From assembly GCA_027605045.1 (NCBI GenBank), contig JAQFWX010000013.1:1-64000 (forward strand): 64,000 nt of DNA, in the 5' to 3' direction. The translations under genes and the position numbers were made by a program. Below, piece after piece: positions 24,090 through 35,778 of this stretch; position 1 is the first letter of the stretch; every line of letters starts with the position of its first letter. Origin of the DNA: Phallus indusiatus (Eukaryota > Basidiomycota > Agaricomycetes > Phallales > Phallaceae). The notes beneath the pieces were generated by a model. The model was given only the letters and a program-made list of their open reading frames with translations. It searched no databases and had not been told where the DNA came from.

Positions 24090-25839
24090 ATGTCATTCAC
24101 CAGTTCTTCAATAGACCGAGCACGATACCAACATGTAGACCAGAGTGCTGAAAACATTGGTGTCTCAGCGAACTTTTACGAGCAGGGGCTTCAAACAGCG
24201 GGGATACACTTTGCGTCTATCGACGAGAAAAAACGGCTTTGGTGGAAAAATGCTTTGATCACTGCAGGATGCATTGCTTCTTGGTAGGTCATTTCTTGAT
24301 TGGACCATCTTCCGAAATTTGAGCGTAAATCAGGTTCTTCTTTGCTACTCTTTTGTCCGTGTATAACAAGTGGATGTTCGACCCAAATCGTTTCGGATTT
24401 CCTTATCCATTCTTCGTTACTTGCTTGCATATGTGGATTCAGTTCCTTCTTGCTGCTCTTGTCCGTTATCTGTGGCCAAGACGTTTCCGACCCCCGGAGA
24501 CCAAACATTCGCCAGTATACGTAGGTACACATCCCTTTCGTTTGATCGCGCCGTTTTACAAGAGCTCCTTTCTTTTGCCAAGAATAAAAATTGTTCCCAC
24601 GGCACTGGCTACAGCAGCAGATATCGGACTGTCAAATAGGTCCTTGCAAACAATTACTCTAACTTTTTATAGTACGTGCTATTTCAATTCTGGGGCAGCA
24701 AACGCTTACCGAATGACGACCCTTTTGGCCGACTTCACCATTTCACAGCAATGGTCAAAAATTCCTCCCTCATTTTTGTCCTACTATTCGCGTTCCTATT
24801 TCGCCTCGAAATATTCTCACTCCGTCTCGTTGGCGTCATCTTTCTCATCTTGGTAGGCGAGGTCCTTATGGTGGCCACCGAAACCGAATTCTCTTTGACA
24901 GGCTTCATACTTGTCATCTCAGCCAGCGCGTCCGGTGGTCTTAGATGGTCGTTAACCCAACTTCTTCTGAAACGAAACAAAAAGACAGGAGAAAACCTCG
25001 GACTCGATACCCCTCCTGCTGCCTTGTTCTGGATGACTCCGGCCATGGGCGTCAGTTTAGCCATTTTGAGCATGATAGTACATGGGTTGGACATTTTCAG
25101 AAATAAGTTTTTTGATGGTTTCAGCTCGTCCTTTTGGACTTGTGTCTATATTTTATTCCCTGGTGTCATCGCTTTTTGCATGGTGATAAGCGAATTCTAG
25201 TAATACCTTTCAACCCTCGTGCTTAATTATCTTATTAATCATTCCCCCACCCCTCTATAGTATCCTTAAAAGGGCTGGTGTCGTCCCAATGTCGATAGCG
25301 GGAATTTTCAAGGAGGTGGCTACCATGTCCGCATCGGCCTTGGTTTTTGGGGATGAATTAACCCCTTTGAATGTTACCGGCATAGCGATCGCTTTTTGCG
25401 GTTAGTCTGAGACGCTCCCTTCCTTTTTCTTTTCAGCGCGTCTTACCAAATATAATCTAGGCATTGTCCTCTTCACATACCACAAATATAGTAAATCTCT
25501 CGAATCAACTGTACCCGTAGACACGCATGGCAATCCTGTAGAAGAGGATGATATCGACATTGTAGAAGAGTATACCCCTGGTGCATTTGGATTGGAAGAG
25601 AGTCAAACGTTTAATGGGGGTAGCAGAGAAATTACATTGGTTCGTTGCCCTTGCTTGTATTACAATATTAATCGGTCTTTGACGTTGCATGATATCAGGA
25701 TTCTGCTAGAAGTCCATTGTTTGCTATAGGCCCTGAAGACGACAGCGACAATGACGACGAAAGTCGCACATTAGTCTCAAATTCAGGAAATGGCCACAGT
25801 GTCAACGTAGATGTTGAAGACTCAAAACCACATCGTTAG
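24090..25839 (+). CDS. SLC35C2/YMD8-like nucleotide-sugar (TPT family) transporter
   Basis: Multi-pass Golgi/ER membrane carrier of the drug/metabolite (TPT) superfamily. Predicted exons 24090-24283, 24334-24671, 24749-25199, 25261-25400, 25461-25639 and 25699-25839 join to 480 aa. Family blocks: SVYNKWMFDP, KIVPTALATAADIGLSNRSL, TLTFYTMVKNSSLIFVLL (restored by an intron at 24672-24748), GLRWSLTQLLLKRN, and SIAGIFKEVATM. The acidic C-tail (EEDDIDIVEEY, EDDSDNDDES) is cytosolic-looking. A 42-base in-frame GT...AG stretch near 24520-24561 could be an extra tiny intron; kept as coding here. Exact sugar nucleotide is unknown; vertebrate SLC35C2 is linked to GDP-fucose. Confidence 0.88.
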
Positions 25840-26649
25840 TCTAGAATAGCATACTCATTAAACGAAAACAGAAGAATCCGTGGTGCTGTTATCTATATCG
25901 CTATATCGTCTTGCTTTTGCTTCTCCTAGTATACTTGTCCTATATTATTTTTGTTAGTGATTTAGATCAATCTAATTTATTAAGCGCAGTTTCAGGTACG
26001 TACGACCGTCTTGGACACGGAATTAAGTCAGAGTAGTTTTTCTTGTCAAAATCAAACCTTGGCTGAACCGAGGCTAAGGGTGTGATTTAGAGTCTGAAAT
26101 CGAGGGGGGTGATTATTCATAGTACATAGATCGCAGCTTCTCCTAATACTAAAAGGCAACCTCTAGATTTGACCCGTCTGTCGGAAATTACGTGACGAGC
26201 CTGAACTGTCCTAATATGTGCACGTGTGGCTTTACAGATCAGGTCTTTTTTTTTCTCTGGCGCGAATTGGTTCAGAGATCTATAACATAATATGATTGAT
26301 TGATAAGATCAATTGACTAATTTGGGACGATGAATTTTAGTTTTTTTTGAGTCCGCGCGCGCCACTTAATGTTTGTGGACCTAGGCCTAGACGTTCTTAT
26401 AACATTCTCGCGATATGACGACGACGGCAACAAGCGAGAACATGCTAGCAAGGTCAAGTCTGGGTTCTGATTCACGGAGCGAAAAACAGGAAAGAACACA
26501 TAATGTACAGAGTATTATGAAGCAGAGCGGATATAGACCTCAAACAATACAAGGCGAGTTACAGCAGTGCTAGGGGCTTGAGAGATCTGGCCAAACCCCT
26601 AGACGACGCGTGATCCATGTTTCTCTAAAATTTATCGATACCGACTACG
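25840..26649. other. Intergenic region after the transporter
   Basis: No feature recognised. Confidence 0.5.
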
Positions 26650-28060
26650 ACTGTAGGATTATGAATAGCTTACAAGCCTTTCCGCCTTGATCGTTTTTAG
26701 GATCTTTAGGAGGAGGAGGGCTTTGAACAATGCTAGGTTTAGATTGCGTAGAATTGACTAGACTATCAATTTTAACGATAAGTTCTGTGAATGAGCTTTC
26801 CATAATTTGCGTTACTTGAACATGGTTTCAGAGACCCTGTTGCAAAGGATTCAATAGGAGCGGACAAAACACAAAGCTCAGCCTTACATTTTCTACTGAT
26901 TTGGTAAAGGTTTTCTCGGTTGGAGATGTGTTCAACAAGAGGAAATCTTGTATAGAGCTAGTTGTGGAAGTTATCTGGACAAAGGTACTCGGGGATACTT
27001 TGATGTTGAAGGGACTTTACGAAAAATGTGGGGCCTTAAATAAACCAGGAAAGTGTTTATCATGGTTTGTATTTTTACGAAATATTTTGGTAAATTTGGG
27101 TTTCTAATCCGCCATACACAATCAAACAATTAATATTTCATATACTGAAAGCGGATCTCTTCTCAATCAGACCTTCCAACTGAGACGAAAAAGATGAATT
27201 CCAGAAGGACGGTTCCCCGGTAAATCTGGCCAAATATTGAAATCATGCTTCTAGTCTATTACAAAGTACTCAAAGCAACATAATCATCGTTGTCATATCA
27301 TTGGGGAGATAAGCACTCGTCTAAATGAAATTTGCATGTATGGTTCAACATATCAGTGAAGCAACCAGATAGACTGTGTATGGTAAAACTGTTTGTACCA
27401 CTTATAATGAGAATCATAGGTTTACGGCAGCGTTTCAGCTCACTAAGCCATTCTAACGTATCACCTTTGAGGCAATCTTAGATCCATACATCACAAGGTC
27501 ACTCTGGTAGCCGTGCGTGTTTTCCAGATATGACCTTTTAAGCTTGTATCCATTAAAGAGATCGGATGTTATATGCTGTATATTTGAGTCTCGGACAATT
27601 GCGGTGGAGTGGAAATCAAAAAAAAAACGTATTAACTCTCCAAATGTTCAAGCTTCGGGCTACTAATTGGACCTTCTATTGTGTTGAGTTTAAGAACCGT
27701 TCGGGTGAAGGTGCCACTGACAAAGGGATGATCTAACACCGGGTACGGATGCAGAAAGGTCTCATTCTTATTTGCTGTCATAGCCGCTTCATGAACCAAC
27801 AAGATTCCATTGACTCAGGTCCAGCTTGTGTTGTAAATCTATTGACACTTATCAATCTATTTTCATTTATGTTTTGATATATAGGCTGGGAATCGTTTAT
27901 AAGGTGGAATTGAGAATAGTGCAATGATATGGCATGTCATGTGAAAAAGGACGACGGGTAGATACTTCAAAAGGTTCATGAGCATATTTTTCTCAAGCTC
28001 ATATACAATCCTGTACCACTCCCGCAGATCCCAAACCATATATGGTAACGGAAAAATTTG
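26650..28060 (-). CDS. Unrecognised multi-exon gene or decayed gene
   Basis: Several open blocks with protein-like composition follow each other on the minus strand. They are DLREWYRIVYELEKNMLMNL (about 28050-27890), LHPYPVLDHPFVSGTFTRTV (about 27810-27630), SDLFNGYKLKRSYLENTHGY (about 27590-27460), EWLSELKRCRKPMILIISG (about 27460-27285) and VTQIMESSFTELIVKIDSL (about 26830-26670). Between the third and fourth blocks the frame shifts by one with no good intron, and in-frame stops lie between others. This suggests a relic or a gene with unusual structure. No family recognised; borders approximate. Confidence 0.3.
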
Positions 28061-28562
28061 TTCCCGACACTAAGCGAGTAAAAGGAAGAAGTTCCTGCGG
28101 TGACTAGACAAGTTCTGTCAACAATATCAAAGATGTCTGTTTCAAATAAATTGTAGGACTATAGAGGCACCTGACATGCAAAAAGTCCGATCTCGATAGG
28201 AGTTTGGGAACAAGATGTTACCTGTGATAGTTTATAATTAATGAATAATGGACGGACGGGAACGCATGCACGTCCAGAAGCCTAAGCCATAAAAGTATAG
28301 ATCAACATTTGCAGGAAAAATACTAGAACGGCACAGGTTGCAGGGAACTTTGAGTTTGAAAAAAAAATAAAGTTCACGTCATTTCTTATCTTCAGAAGCT
28401 GGCCACGGGTTGTGATACCAAGAAAGGTTCATAGCTTCCTAGCGTGGAGATGGAAAAAGAATATGATGCATGATGCTCAACAGGTCATGGAATTACGTTA
28501 TTGGCTGAAACAGCAACCTGTCTACTGATGCAAGGTTTCTAAAAACAGGTTGATGGTTTATT
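28061..28562. other. Intergenic region 3' of CCT3
   Basis: No feature recognised. Confidence 0.45.
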
Positions 28563-30782
28563 TTACTGCGCCTCCATGACTTCTTCGGGTGGAGGACCCT
28601 GTTCTGCGCCACCTCCTGACTGTCTGTCCTTACGCGCAGCTTGCACAATATCGTCTACACGAAGTAAAACACGGGCTGCCTGTTTCAAAATAGTTAGTAC
28701 CGTTTGCGACATGAGCAGGCGTTTATCAAAATAACAGGTACCTCGATCGCTGTTTTTAAGGTTTGGATCTAAATTCATTAACATAAAGAAGAGAGGAACG
28801 AGTTATAATAAGTATATGATAATCTGAACTCGGAAAATTTGAATCCAGACCTTGACGCTTGACGATTCGTACAAGCCATACGCCTTCATGTCGACACTTT
28901 TCCCAGTATCTCCATTAATACCCCACGAATTTCCCCCAGTTGCGTGCTTAGCCTGAGAACGAGGATGAGTAAAAGAGAAGGAGGGGGTTTATATTTATAA
29001 TCGGCAACGGCAGAAGGATGAATCCATCATACCTTGAGCTCTGTAAGAGTACGGATTGGATTACCACCGGCATTTTGGCATAATGTGCGGGGTATAACTT
29101 CCATGGCATCCGCTACGGCTGAGAATACGGCACTCTCAGCACCTACTACAACTCGAGCGCGCGCTTGTAAAGCGACGTTAATAGCAAGCTCGCAGGCACC
29201 ACCGCCTGGAACTAAGGATGGGTTGAATATGACGTTACGGGCGACTGACATCGCATCAGCCAAGTTCCGTTCGATCTCATTCAGGATATCTTTGGAAGGT
29301 CCGCGAAGAAGAATGGTGCAAGCCTTCGGGGATTTGCATTTGGTAAGGAATGTGAAGTATCTGTAGTAAAACGTAAGGTCACGATGTGTAAAGCGTTTAC
29401 TTTGCGCGCTTGGGTACGCACTCGTCGCCAAATTTCTCAATATGGAATAATCCACATTGCGTACCAACATCGGAATCTCGTAAATCCTCAACTCGGTTCA
29501 CAATCGTAGCGCCAACAGCACGGGCAATGCGATTATTATCCGACTTCCTGACTCTCCGAATAGCCGTAATATTGGCCTTCAATAAAACATGCTGTGCCAC
29601 GTCTAAAGTGAACACAATGAGACAGGATTCTTGAAAAAAAGGTGATTGAAGGTAATACATACCAGATATGCCTTTTTCAGTGAAGATCAAATCGGGTCTG
29701 AATTCAATTAGCTTCTGACAAACAAGTTTGACTTGTTCTTCCTCAATTTCTTGCGCTCGGGCCCAATCGGCCTCTTTCGATATTTCCATGTTAGTCTGGC
29801 TCTCGCCTTTTTTGTACTCCAGTGCACAATCTAGGAGGATAATCCGGGGATTTGCTATTCGTCTTCTCATCGCCGGATGCGTGATGTCCTTGTTCAGCAT
29901 AATGCCATCTAACGCTTGACTTTGTTCAATTTCGCCGCCAGGAACCTTCTCGACACGTGCATAGCGTTTAATATCAATCGTCTTGATACCCGCGTCTTCT
30001 TTGGTGACAGTGCGGACAGCATCCAAAGCTAGACGACACATTAGATCCGACCATCGAGTGACAAATTTGGTTCCCAGAGAAGTCTTAATGAGAGAGAGCA
30101 TTTCTTTATCTGATGATGTATTGATAGGGACAGAAACGGTTTTAAGGACTTCAAGACTTTCTTTGAGGGCCTTGTTCAGGGCGGCAATAATTACGACGGG
30201 ATGGATATTTCGTTCCAGTAAAGGTAAGCAATGCGCGAGAATTTCACCGGCTTAAGAGGATGAGCATGGCTTATTCAAATAGAAGAATGAGACGAAGCCG
30301 TACCAAGGATGACAACAGATGTCGTCCCATCACCCACTTCCTCATCCTGAGTTCTACTGAGCTCAATCATATTCTTTGCAGCCGGATGCGCAACATCAAT
30401 TTCTCGCAAGATGGAGTTGCCGTCATTCGTAAGCCTTATTTATGAAGTATTAGCAACAATCTTGGGCAATAAAAAGCGCGTCAACGTACAATATGCCACC
30501 CATGGGATCTAGGATCATCTTGAGCATCGATTTCGGCCCAAGACATGTTCTGATTACATCTGAGACGGTCTACAATATTTCAAAGTTGTTAGAAAGTAAC
30601 GAGATATGTCTGATCCGACACGCTCACTTTTGCTGCTGTGATGTTGGAAATTTGAGCTTTCCGACCACTTTGCCGCTCTGGAGCGGCATCTAAATGCAGA
30701 CAGTCATGAGAGATGTATTTGAAGGTTTAAGAGAGAGAGGCAGCCTACTCATTACAAATACAGGCATTTGTCCAGCTTGCAT
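28563..30782 (-). CDS. CCT3: T-complex protein 1 subunit gamma (CCT3)
   Basis: Subunit of the cytosolic TRiC/CCT chaperonin that folds actin, tubulin and other proteins using ATP. The start [12 protein letters not shown] precedes [17 protein letters not shown], matching the gamma-subunit N-terminus. Then come [17 protein letters not shown] and [20 protein letters not shown], and the ATP-site motif [14 protein letters not shown]. These are followed by [58 protein letters not shown] and the gamma-type tail [22 protein letters not shown]. At least eight short introns. Length is close to the usual about 550 residues. It is divergently arranged with the gene at 31101, with 318 bases between starts. 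Housekeeping gene with no link to its neighbours. Confidence 0.95.
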
Positions 30783-31100
30783 TTTTTTTTGTGGAACGCT
30801 GTCTGGGAGCAGACCGCAAGAAAATACGGCGTTGTTACGTAATCGCAATGATGGTTGGGAATGAGCGCTAAACTGACTAAGCAGTCTATACAATTCTTTT
30901 TTTAATAGAAGACCCTAGAAGACCCTAAGTTCAACTTTAGTTCAACATAAACCAGTAACCGTACTTCCTGCAAAGCGAGATTTATGCTCCAGTTAAATGG
31001 AATTAAATGTTGGGTTACTACGAGTAACAATACTATCTTACCTATCACCAAATCTTCCACCTGTGACAATATCTCTCAAATCGCTACCTGCACCGTCAAG
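30783..31100. promoter_or_regulatory. Shared promoter region of CCT3 and the gene at 31101
   Basis: 318-base head-to-head spacer; no specific element identified. Confidence 0.4.
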
Positions 31101-32882
31101 ATGCCTAGCAGCAGAAAGGTATGTCTTTTTCTATGTTTATGAAGAAATAAAGAATCTTATGGACTTGTTTTATTCATTAGAATTATATAATTCATTGGAC
31201 ATCGAGTACGCCGATTACTGCTTGGTGCGAATTGAGCACGAAAAACTCGTTCGGGGTAGTAAACGAGGGCATTGTGAAGTGCGAGATGGATGAAAACGAC
31301 CCTAGCACACTAAAACGATCAACACAAGAATGTAATGGAACAAGTCGCAATCTGTCTTTTGCCGGACGTAGACCACCGAGTGAGGCAGGCCTTCGTATCT
31401 GTTTTCTCATTCAGGAGACGTGTTTTTTTTACCTGAATATCTTTTCAGATTCCCCTGTTCTAGGTATGGCGTGGCTCGAAATTAGGCGGGCAACGGCCAT
31501 TGATGTTAATGAGGTCTCACCTCGCGAACGGAAGTTAACCATTCATTGGGTACAATCTGATCGTCCTGATTCTGGCATACCATACGCGACCTTCATATTC
31601 AACTTCGAATTGAGTGAACAGGCTATGGAGAAGATCAATAACAGTATTCTGAGTAATCCTACCACACCAACCACGCGAAGCCGTCTCGGCATCAGAGGTA
31701 GCAGCGCGGAGGGAGAAGCGGATAGCGCCTTTCCATCCTCGCCAGAGATTACGACGAATGATATACCTGTAATCCGTTTCTTCGGTTTTTTATGTTGTTA
31801 TTGAACAATTCTTTCTTTAGACTGTCGAGAACCTGTTATTGGAACCTATCTCCGCTGACACTGAAACGCCAATATCATCGACAGAAGTAGCAAAAGGATC
31901 CACTGTAAAGACAACACCAGAGAACAGTCTTTGCGAAAAATCACTGCAAGCAACCAGCGAATCGGTTGTCGAGCTTCCGCAAAAAGTCCCGAATGAGCCC
32001 ATGATTCCTGATCATAACAATGAGCAAGGACTGGCCACCGAAGATACAACTGACAGGACAACAATGATGGAAGAGCCGAACGGATGCCAGAAAAGGGCTC
32101 GCGAGGAAATACAGCCAAACGCTCCCGAGGCCAAACGCTTACGCTCGGACATGTTGGAACAGAACGAGGAAGTGCCATCACTTTTGGAGGATGTCAGTGA
32201 CGAAGAAGCGGAGGATTATGACTCCAAGATTGAGACAATAGATGTATGGCTCATCTTATCCTATTGCTTTTGCTAGCGTTGACTCTTCTTAGACAGAAAT
32301 TGAAAAAATAATGAGAAGTCTAAAGCGAATGAACGATAAGAAAGAGTTCATGGAAATTAAAGTAAACATTGATTTTTTTCCGAGGCTTTTTTTTGCTGAT
32401 AAATATGAAGCGCAAAGGGGTGCAGTCCATTACGGATATCAAAGTATTAGAAGTTATCTGTGGTCCGTTGATATCTAGAAGACCAGCTCAAGACAAATGG
32501 GATGATATTGAAGGCGAAGATCCAGATGAAAGTGGATATGACGAGCGAAGGATTCGCATGGAGGTAAGTCCATCCTGTGTAATTGACAATATACGCACAG
32601 GATGGATTTGATTCACCTCATCTAGGAAACCCTTCTTTCCCTTGAAGATTATCTGACCGCGCTAAAGTCTAAGAAAGTATACCTTGAGAAGAAGGTAAAA
32701 ATATTGAGATTTTTTCAGAGCTGTTTTCGCGTGCTGATATATAGCAGGCTAAGCTGAAGCGATTAAAACTTGATTTTGAGGCCCTCGAGCAGCGATGTAG
32801 TCAAATATCCGCAGATATTACCGATATGCTTTCAAAATCACCTACCAAAACATCCAGCAAAACTCGGCAATCAAGTGAATAA
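31101..32882 (+). CDS. Unknown nuclear-looking coiled-coil protein
   Basis: Start MPSSRK at 31101-31118, then an intron to 31181. The N-terminal half (FGVVNEGIVKCEMDENDPST, MAWLEIRRATAIDVNEV, KLTIHWVQSDRPDSG, FIFNFELSEQAMEKINNSIL) looks like a small folded, possibly beta-rich, domain. A GT...AG interval of about 54 bases near 31400-31450 is probably an intron although it is open in frame. The middle is acidic with a basic KRAREEIQPNAPEAKRLR patch resembling a nuclear localisation signal. The C-terminus (TLLSLEDYLTALKSKK, AKLKRLKLDFEALEQRC) is a coiled coil, ending TRQSSE at 32880. No family recognised. Confidence 0.65.
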
Positions 32883-33559
32883 TTCATGATGTAGTATTCA
32901 ATTAAAAAACATAAAAGTGTATCTAGCAAACGGAAAACATTGTCTTTTGACTTTCTTTCTTTTTGGCATCCGCCATGTCACATATATACTCGCATCACCT
33001 TGCTCCGCAAGGTCTTCTCCTGTCAAAATGCGCAAAGGATACTTGCAGGCACAGATAGTTAGTATCCTGTCGGCTATTGTTGTATCTTAGCGCTTATTCG
33101 GTTTCTTCCGTTGTGTCATCTCTCTTAAGCTTTCTTCAAGCTTCGACTTCAGCTCGCTCAGTTCGCATCTTCTCATTATTATGTGTGAACTCGTTGTACC
33201 AATGAATAAATATATGTAATTATTCTCTATTCTAGTTTACAGAATGCTGATTTTCTTCCGTCATCACCCATCAATTTCGTGTCTTCTCGTTCAAGTTTCA
33301 ACTCCTGTAATCTTCTATCCTCCTGTAAGGATCTTGAGGCTGTCTGAACGTTTCCATGTCGAGCTCCCGTAAAAGCCGAATAGTATGATGACTGGAACTG
33401 CCGAGTCACCGTTTGCTGTATGGAATGACCGTCGGCTTCCTGCAATTCGACTTTGCAAGTAAAATTGGTATGACGCCGGGATTCAATACCAATCCATCAA
33501 GCTGAGCCGCTTGAGTTCGTTGGAGGTTCACCAAGATATACCAAGATATAGAGTGGCAA
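32883..33559. other. Intergenic region
   Basis: No feature recognised on either strand. Confidence 0.45.
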
Positions 33560-34202
33560 GTATTTCAGTTTTATGATGTCTTTCCTTCCCTCCTCCAGCT
33601 ACGGGGATTTTTGTCACTTCTTGAGGACCGTGGCTACGTCGATATCTGTATCAATCCTTGCTGTCACCATGACTTTCATTTCAACCGCCAATTCAACAGA
33701 ATTCAGCAGGTTACTCATACCAGCCTTTTAACTTCAACCATTTTCTTCTTTTTTAATGCAGTTTTCGACCATTTGTTGTATCTTGACTGGCGCACATGAA
33801 CAACGTCAGGTTACGAATCTTACGATCCATACTATGATGAAGGGAGAAATATGATAAAAATGGTCCATAAAATTTTTGCTACGGTACATTGATTCCGCCT
33901 AATCTATATCGTCAAAGGCTATCAGGTGCTCTGGTTGAATCTCGTTCACTTTCCCATCGGTTCATGCAGACAAAAAGTGTTGACACGTTCCATGCAAACT
34001 TGATGTGAGTCGTGACTTTATTTACACTATTTACTATTATTACATATGATTCTATGTTAGATTGTTCCAAATTTTGCAAAACCCTGGTCCTTCCCCTGGA
34101 AAGAAAAGAATTCTTACCAGTTTGTCTGAAGAAGGTTCCCTCCTACGCCAAAGAGGATATGTCAAAAGTGAATGCTCGAAGAAAAATATAGATTCGTTAA
34201 AA
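33560..34202 (+). pseudogene. Possible relic of an unknown gene
   Basis: Plus-strand blocks with protein-like character: SLLEDRGYVDICINPCCHHD (33611-), FSTICCILTGAHEQRQ after a plausible intron, VESRSLSHRFMQTKSVDTFH (about 33920-33990), and CKTLVLPLERKEFLPVCLKK ending in a stop at about 34200. They cannot be joined in one frame and no start exon is visible. Family unknown. Confidence 0.2.
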
Positions 34203-34361
34203 GAATTTACCTAAATAAAATATGTTTTTGTTACAATATTGACAACACACTTATTTTACTGTTACTTCTAAAACGGAGCAAGGTGTCTCGCGGAGTTTAC
34301 TCCGCGCGTTCTAGTTGACATGAGAACCTTTGAATTTTCAGACTCCGACCTCGAACTCCGC

Positions 34362-35567
34362 ATGTCCACTTACACCTCAAAAACACACTCGCATGGTGCA
34401 TCACCAGCTGCATTCTCAACATCTGCCTCGACATCCTTGTTTAGAAGATTAACATGGGAAGGCACAGTTCCTTTGGAAATACATATTGATCCAAAAGAGC
34501 TTCCAGCGAACTCAGATCGTGGGTTGGAAAGCTACTACATTCAAGCTCCTCGTGTCAGCTATCTCCCACTGCTAATTCCCGAAATCAAACGGTTTTTAAC
34601 GGACCTGGTCTTGGACGATGCTGGACATATGAGTATACGCGAATCAGACTGGTGGTTCGAAGGCGAGGATGGGCATCCCGTCAAATGGTCCGTCATTTGT
34701 GGTTTCATTTGCTTCTTGCTATCCAAATATTGAATGTTCTAAGGAAAGGCATTGGTCAATTGGCTTACTTTATGATTGCCATACTATCTCACTCGCGACC
34801 CAGACCAATCCACATGTGGTTCCCCTACGGATGACCCTACATCTTGCTTCACCACCGCTTGATAAGTTGCTTCTTTCGCCAAGTCAGGAAGCTTGTAAAC
34901 AAGCATTCATGGGTCAACTAAAAGAGGTAGATTTTTTGCGGTGGGGTAATACAAAAAGAGTTACTGGTCTCCGGAAAGCTGAACAAGATGGAATATGGGA
35001 GGGCATCAAAGATCGTGAGCTACCCACCAAGTTTCGTGCATGATCATCAGCTTCTTATATGACAAATCAGATAACTTTGACAATTATTGGCGTGTAGCCT
35101 CTAAAATATGCCCGACATTGAACCTAACTTCTCAAAGCCTCTCACCAGCTTTAGCGGCCGCGTCTACGCTTCCTCGTTCACCGAACCAGGAGCAACAAGG
35201 ACTTCCAGATAATGCTTACAGTGTACGGAACATTCCTGTTAGAATATATCTTCCAGACGGTCCAGTTATACAAGATCTGGTTACACCTTCAACAGAAGGT
35301 ACTACATTTTCCCATTCTCTTTGCATGCGAAGGTCATTTCGGGCTTACGGGTTTAATATCACAGGCGACGCGCCAGCTACTCTTGGCAAGCTTTTAACAA
35401 CCTCTTTGCCCTTATTGTTTCCAGAAAACGGGCAGCCATTGGCGTATGCTTTGGTTCAAGGCGTTGCATGTCCATTAGAGGCGGAAGTCGCGTGGCTAAG
35501 TACGTGTTTGGCCGGAGCCGACGGATGGCTTAACATTTGCGTGGGTCTAGGAGCGTCAAAGCATTGA
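34362..35567 (+). CDS. ATG5: Autophagy protein 5 (ATG5)
   Basis: Conjugated to ATG12 and, with ATG16, acts as the E3-like enzyme for ATG8 lipidation at the phagophore. Three exons, 34362-34687, 34749-35014 and 35071-35567, give 362 aa. Blocks typical of the APG5 family: FRRLTWEGTVPLEI, YYIQAPRVSYLPLLIPEIK, VKWHWSIGLLYD (restored across intron 1), LKEVDFLRWGN, DHNFDNYWRVASKI (restored across intron 2), RNIPVRIYLPDG and a C-terminal VACPLEAEVAWLS. The start at 34362 (MSTYTSKTHS) fits the family better than the in-frame ATG at 34320, which would add 14 residues. Confidence 0.94.
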
Positions 35568-35778
35568 TGTAGTAATTTGTTTGTTATTCACGGGTTCTCC
35601 TGAGGTCATTGTTCATCTTCATATATACAACTGATAGATACCCCTGTTTTCCTTTCTCGCTTATGTAGACGTCTGAACTAGGTCATCTTTCTTATGCTTT
35701 GCTTCTCAATAATAATGTACCATAATACTTTAATCAATTTACGTCTTGTACTTATATAAGGTCATTCAGCTATAGCGG

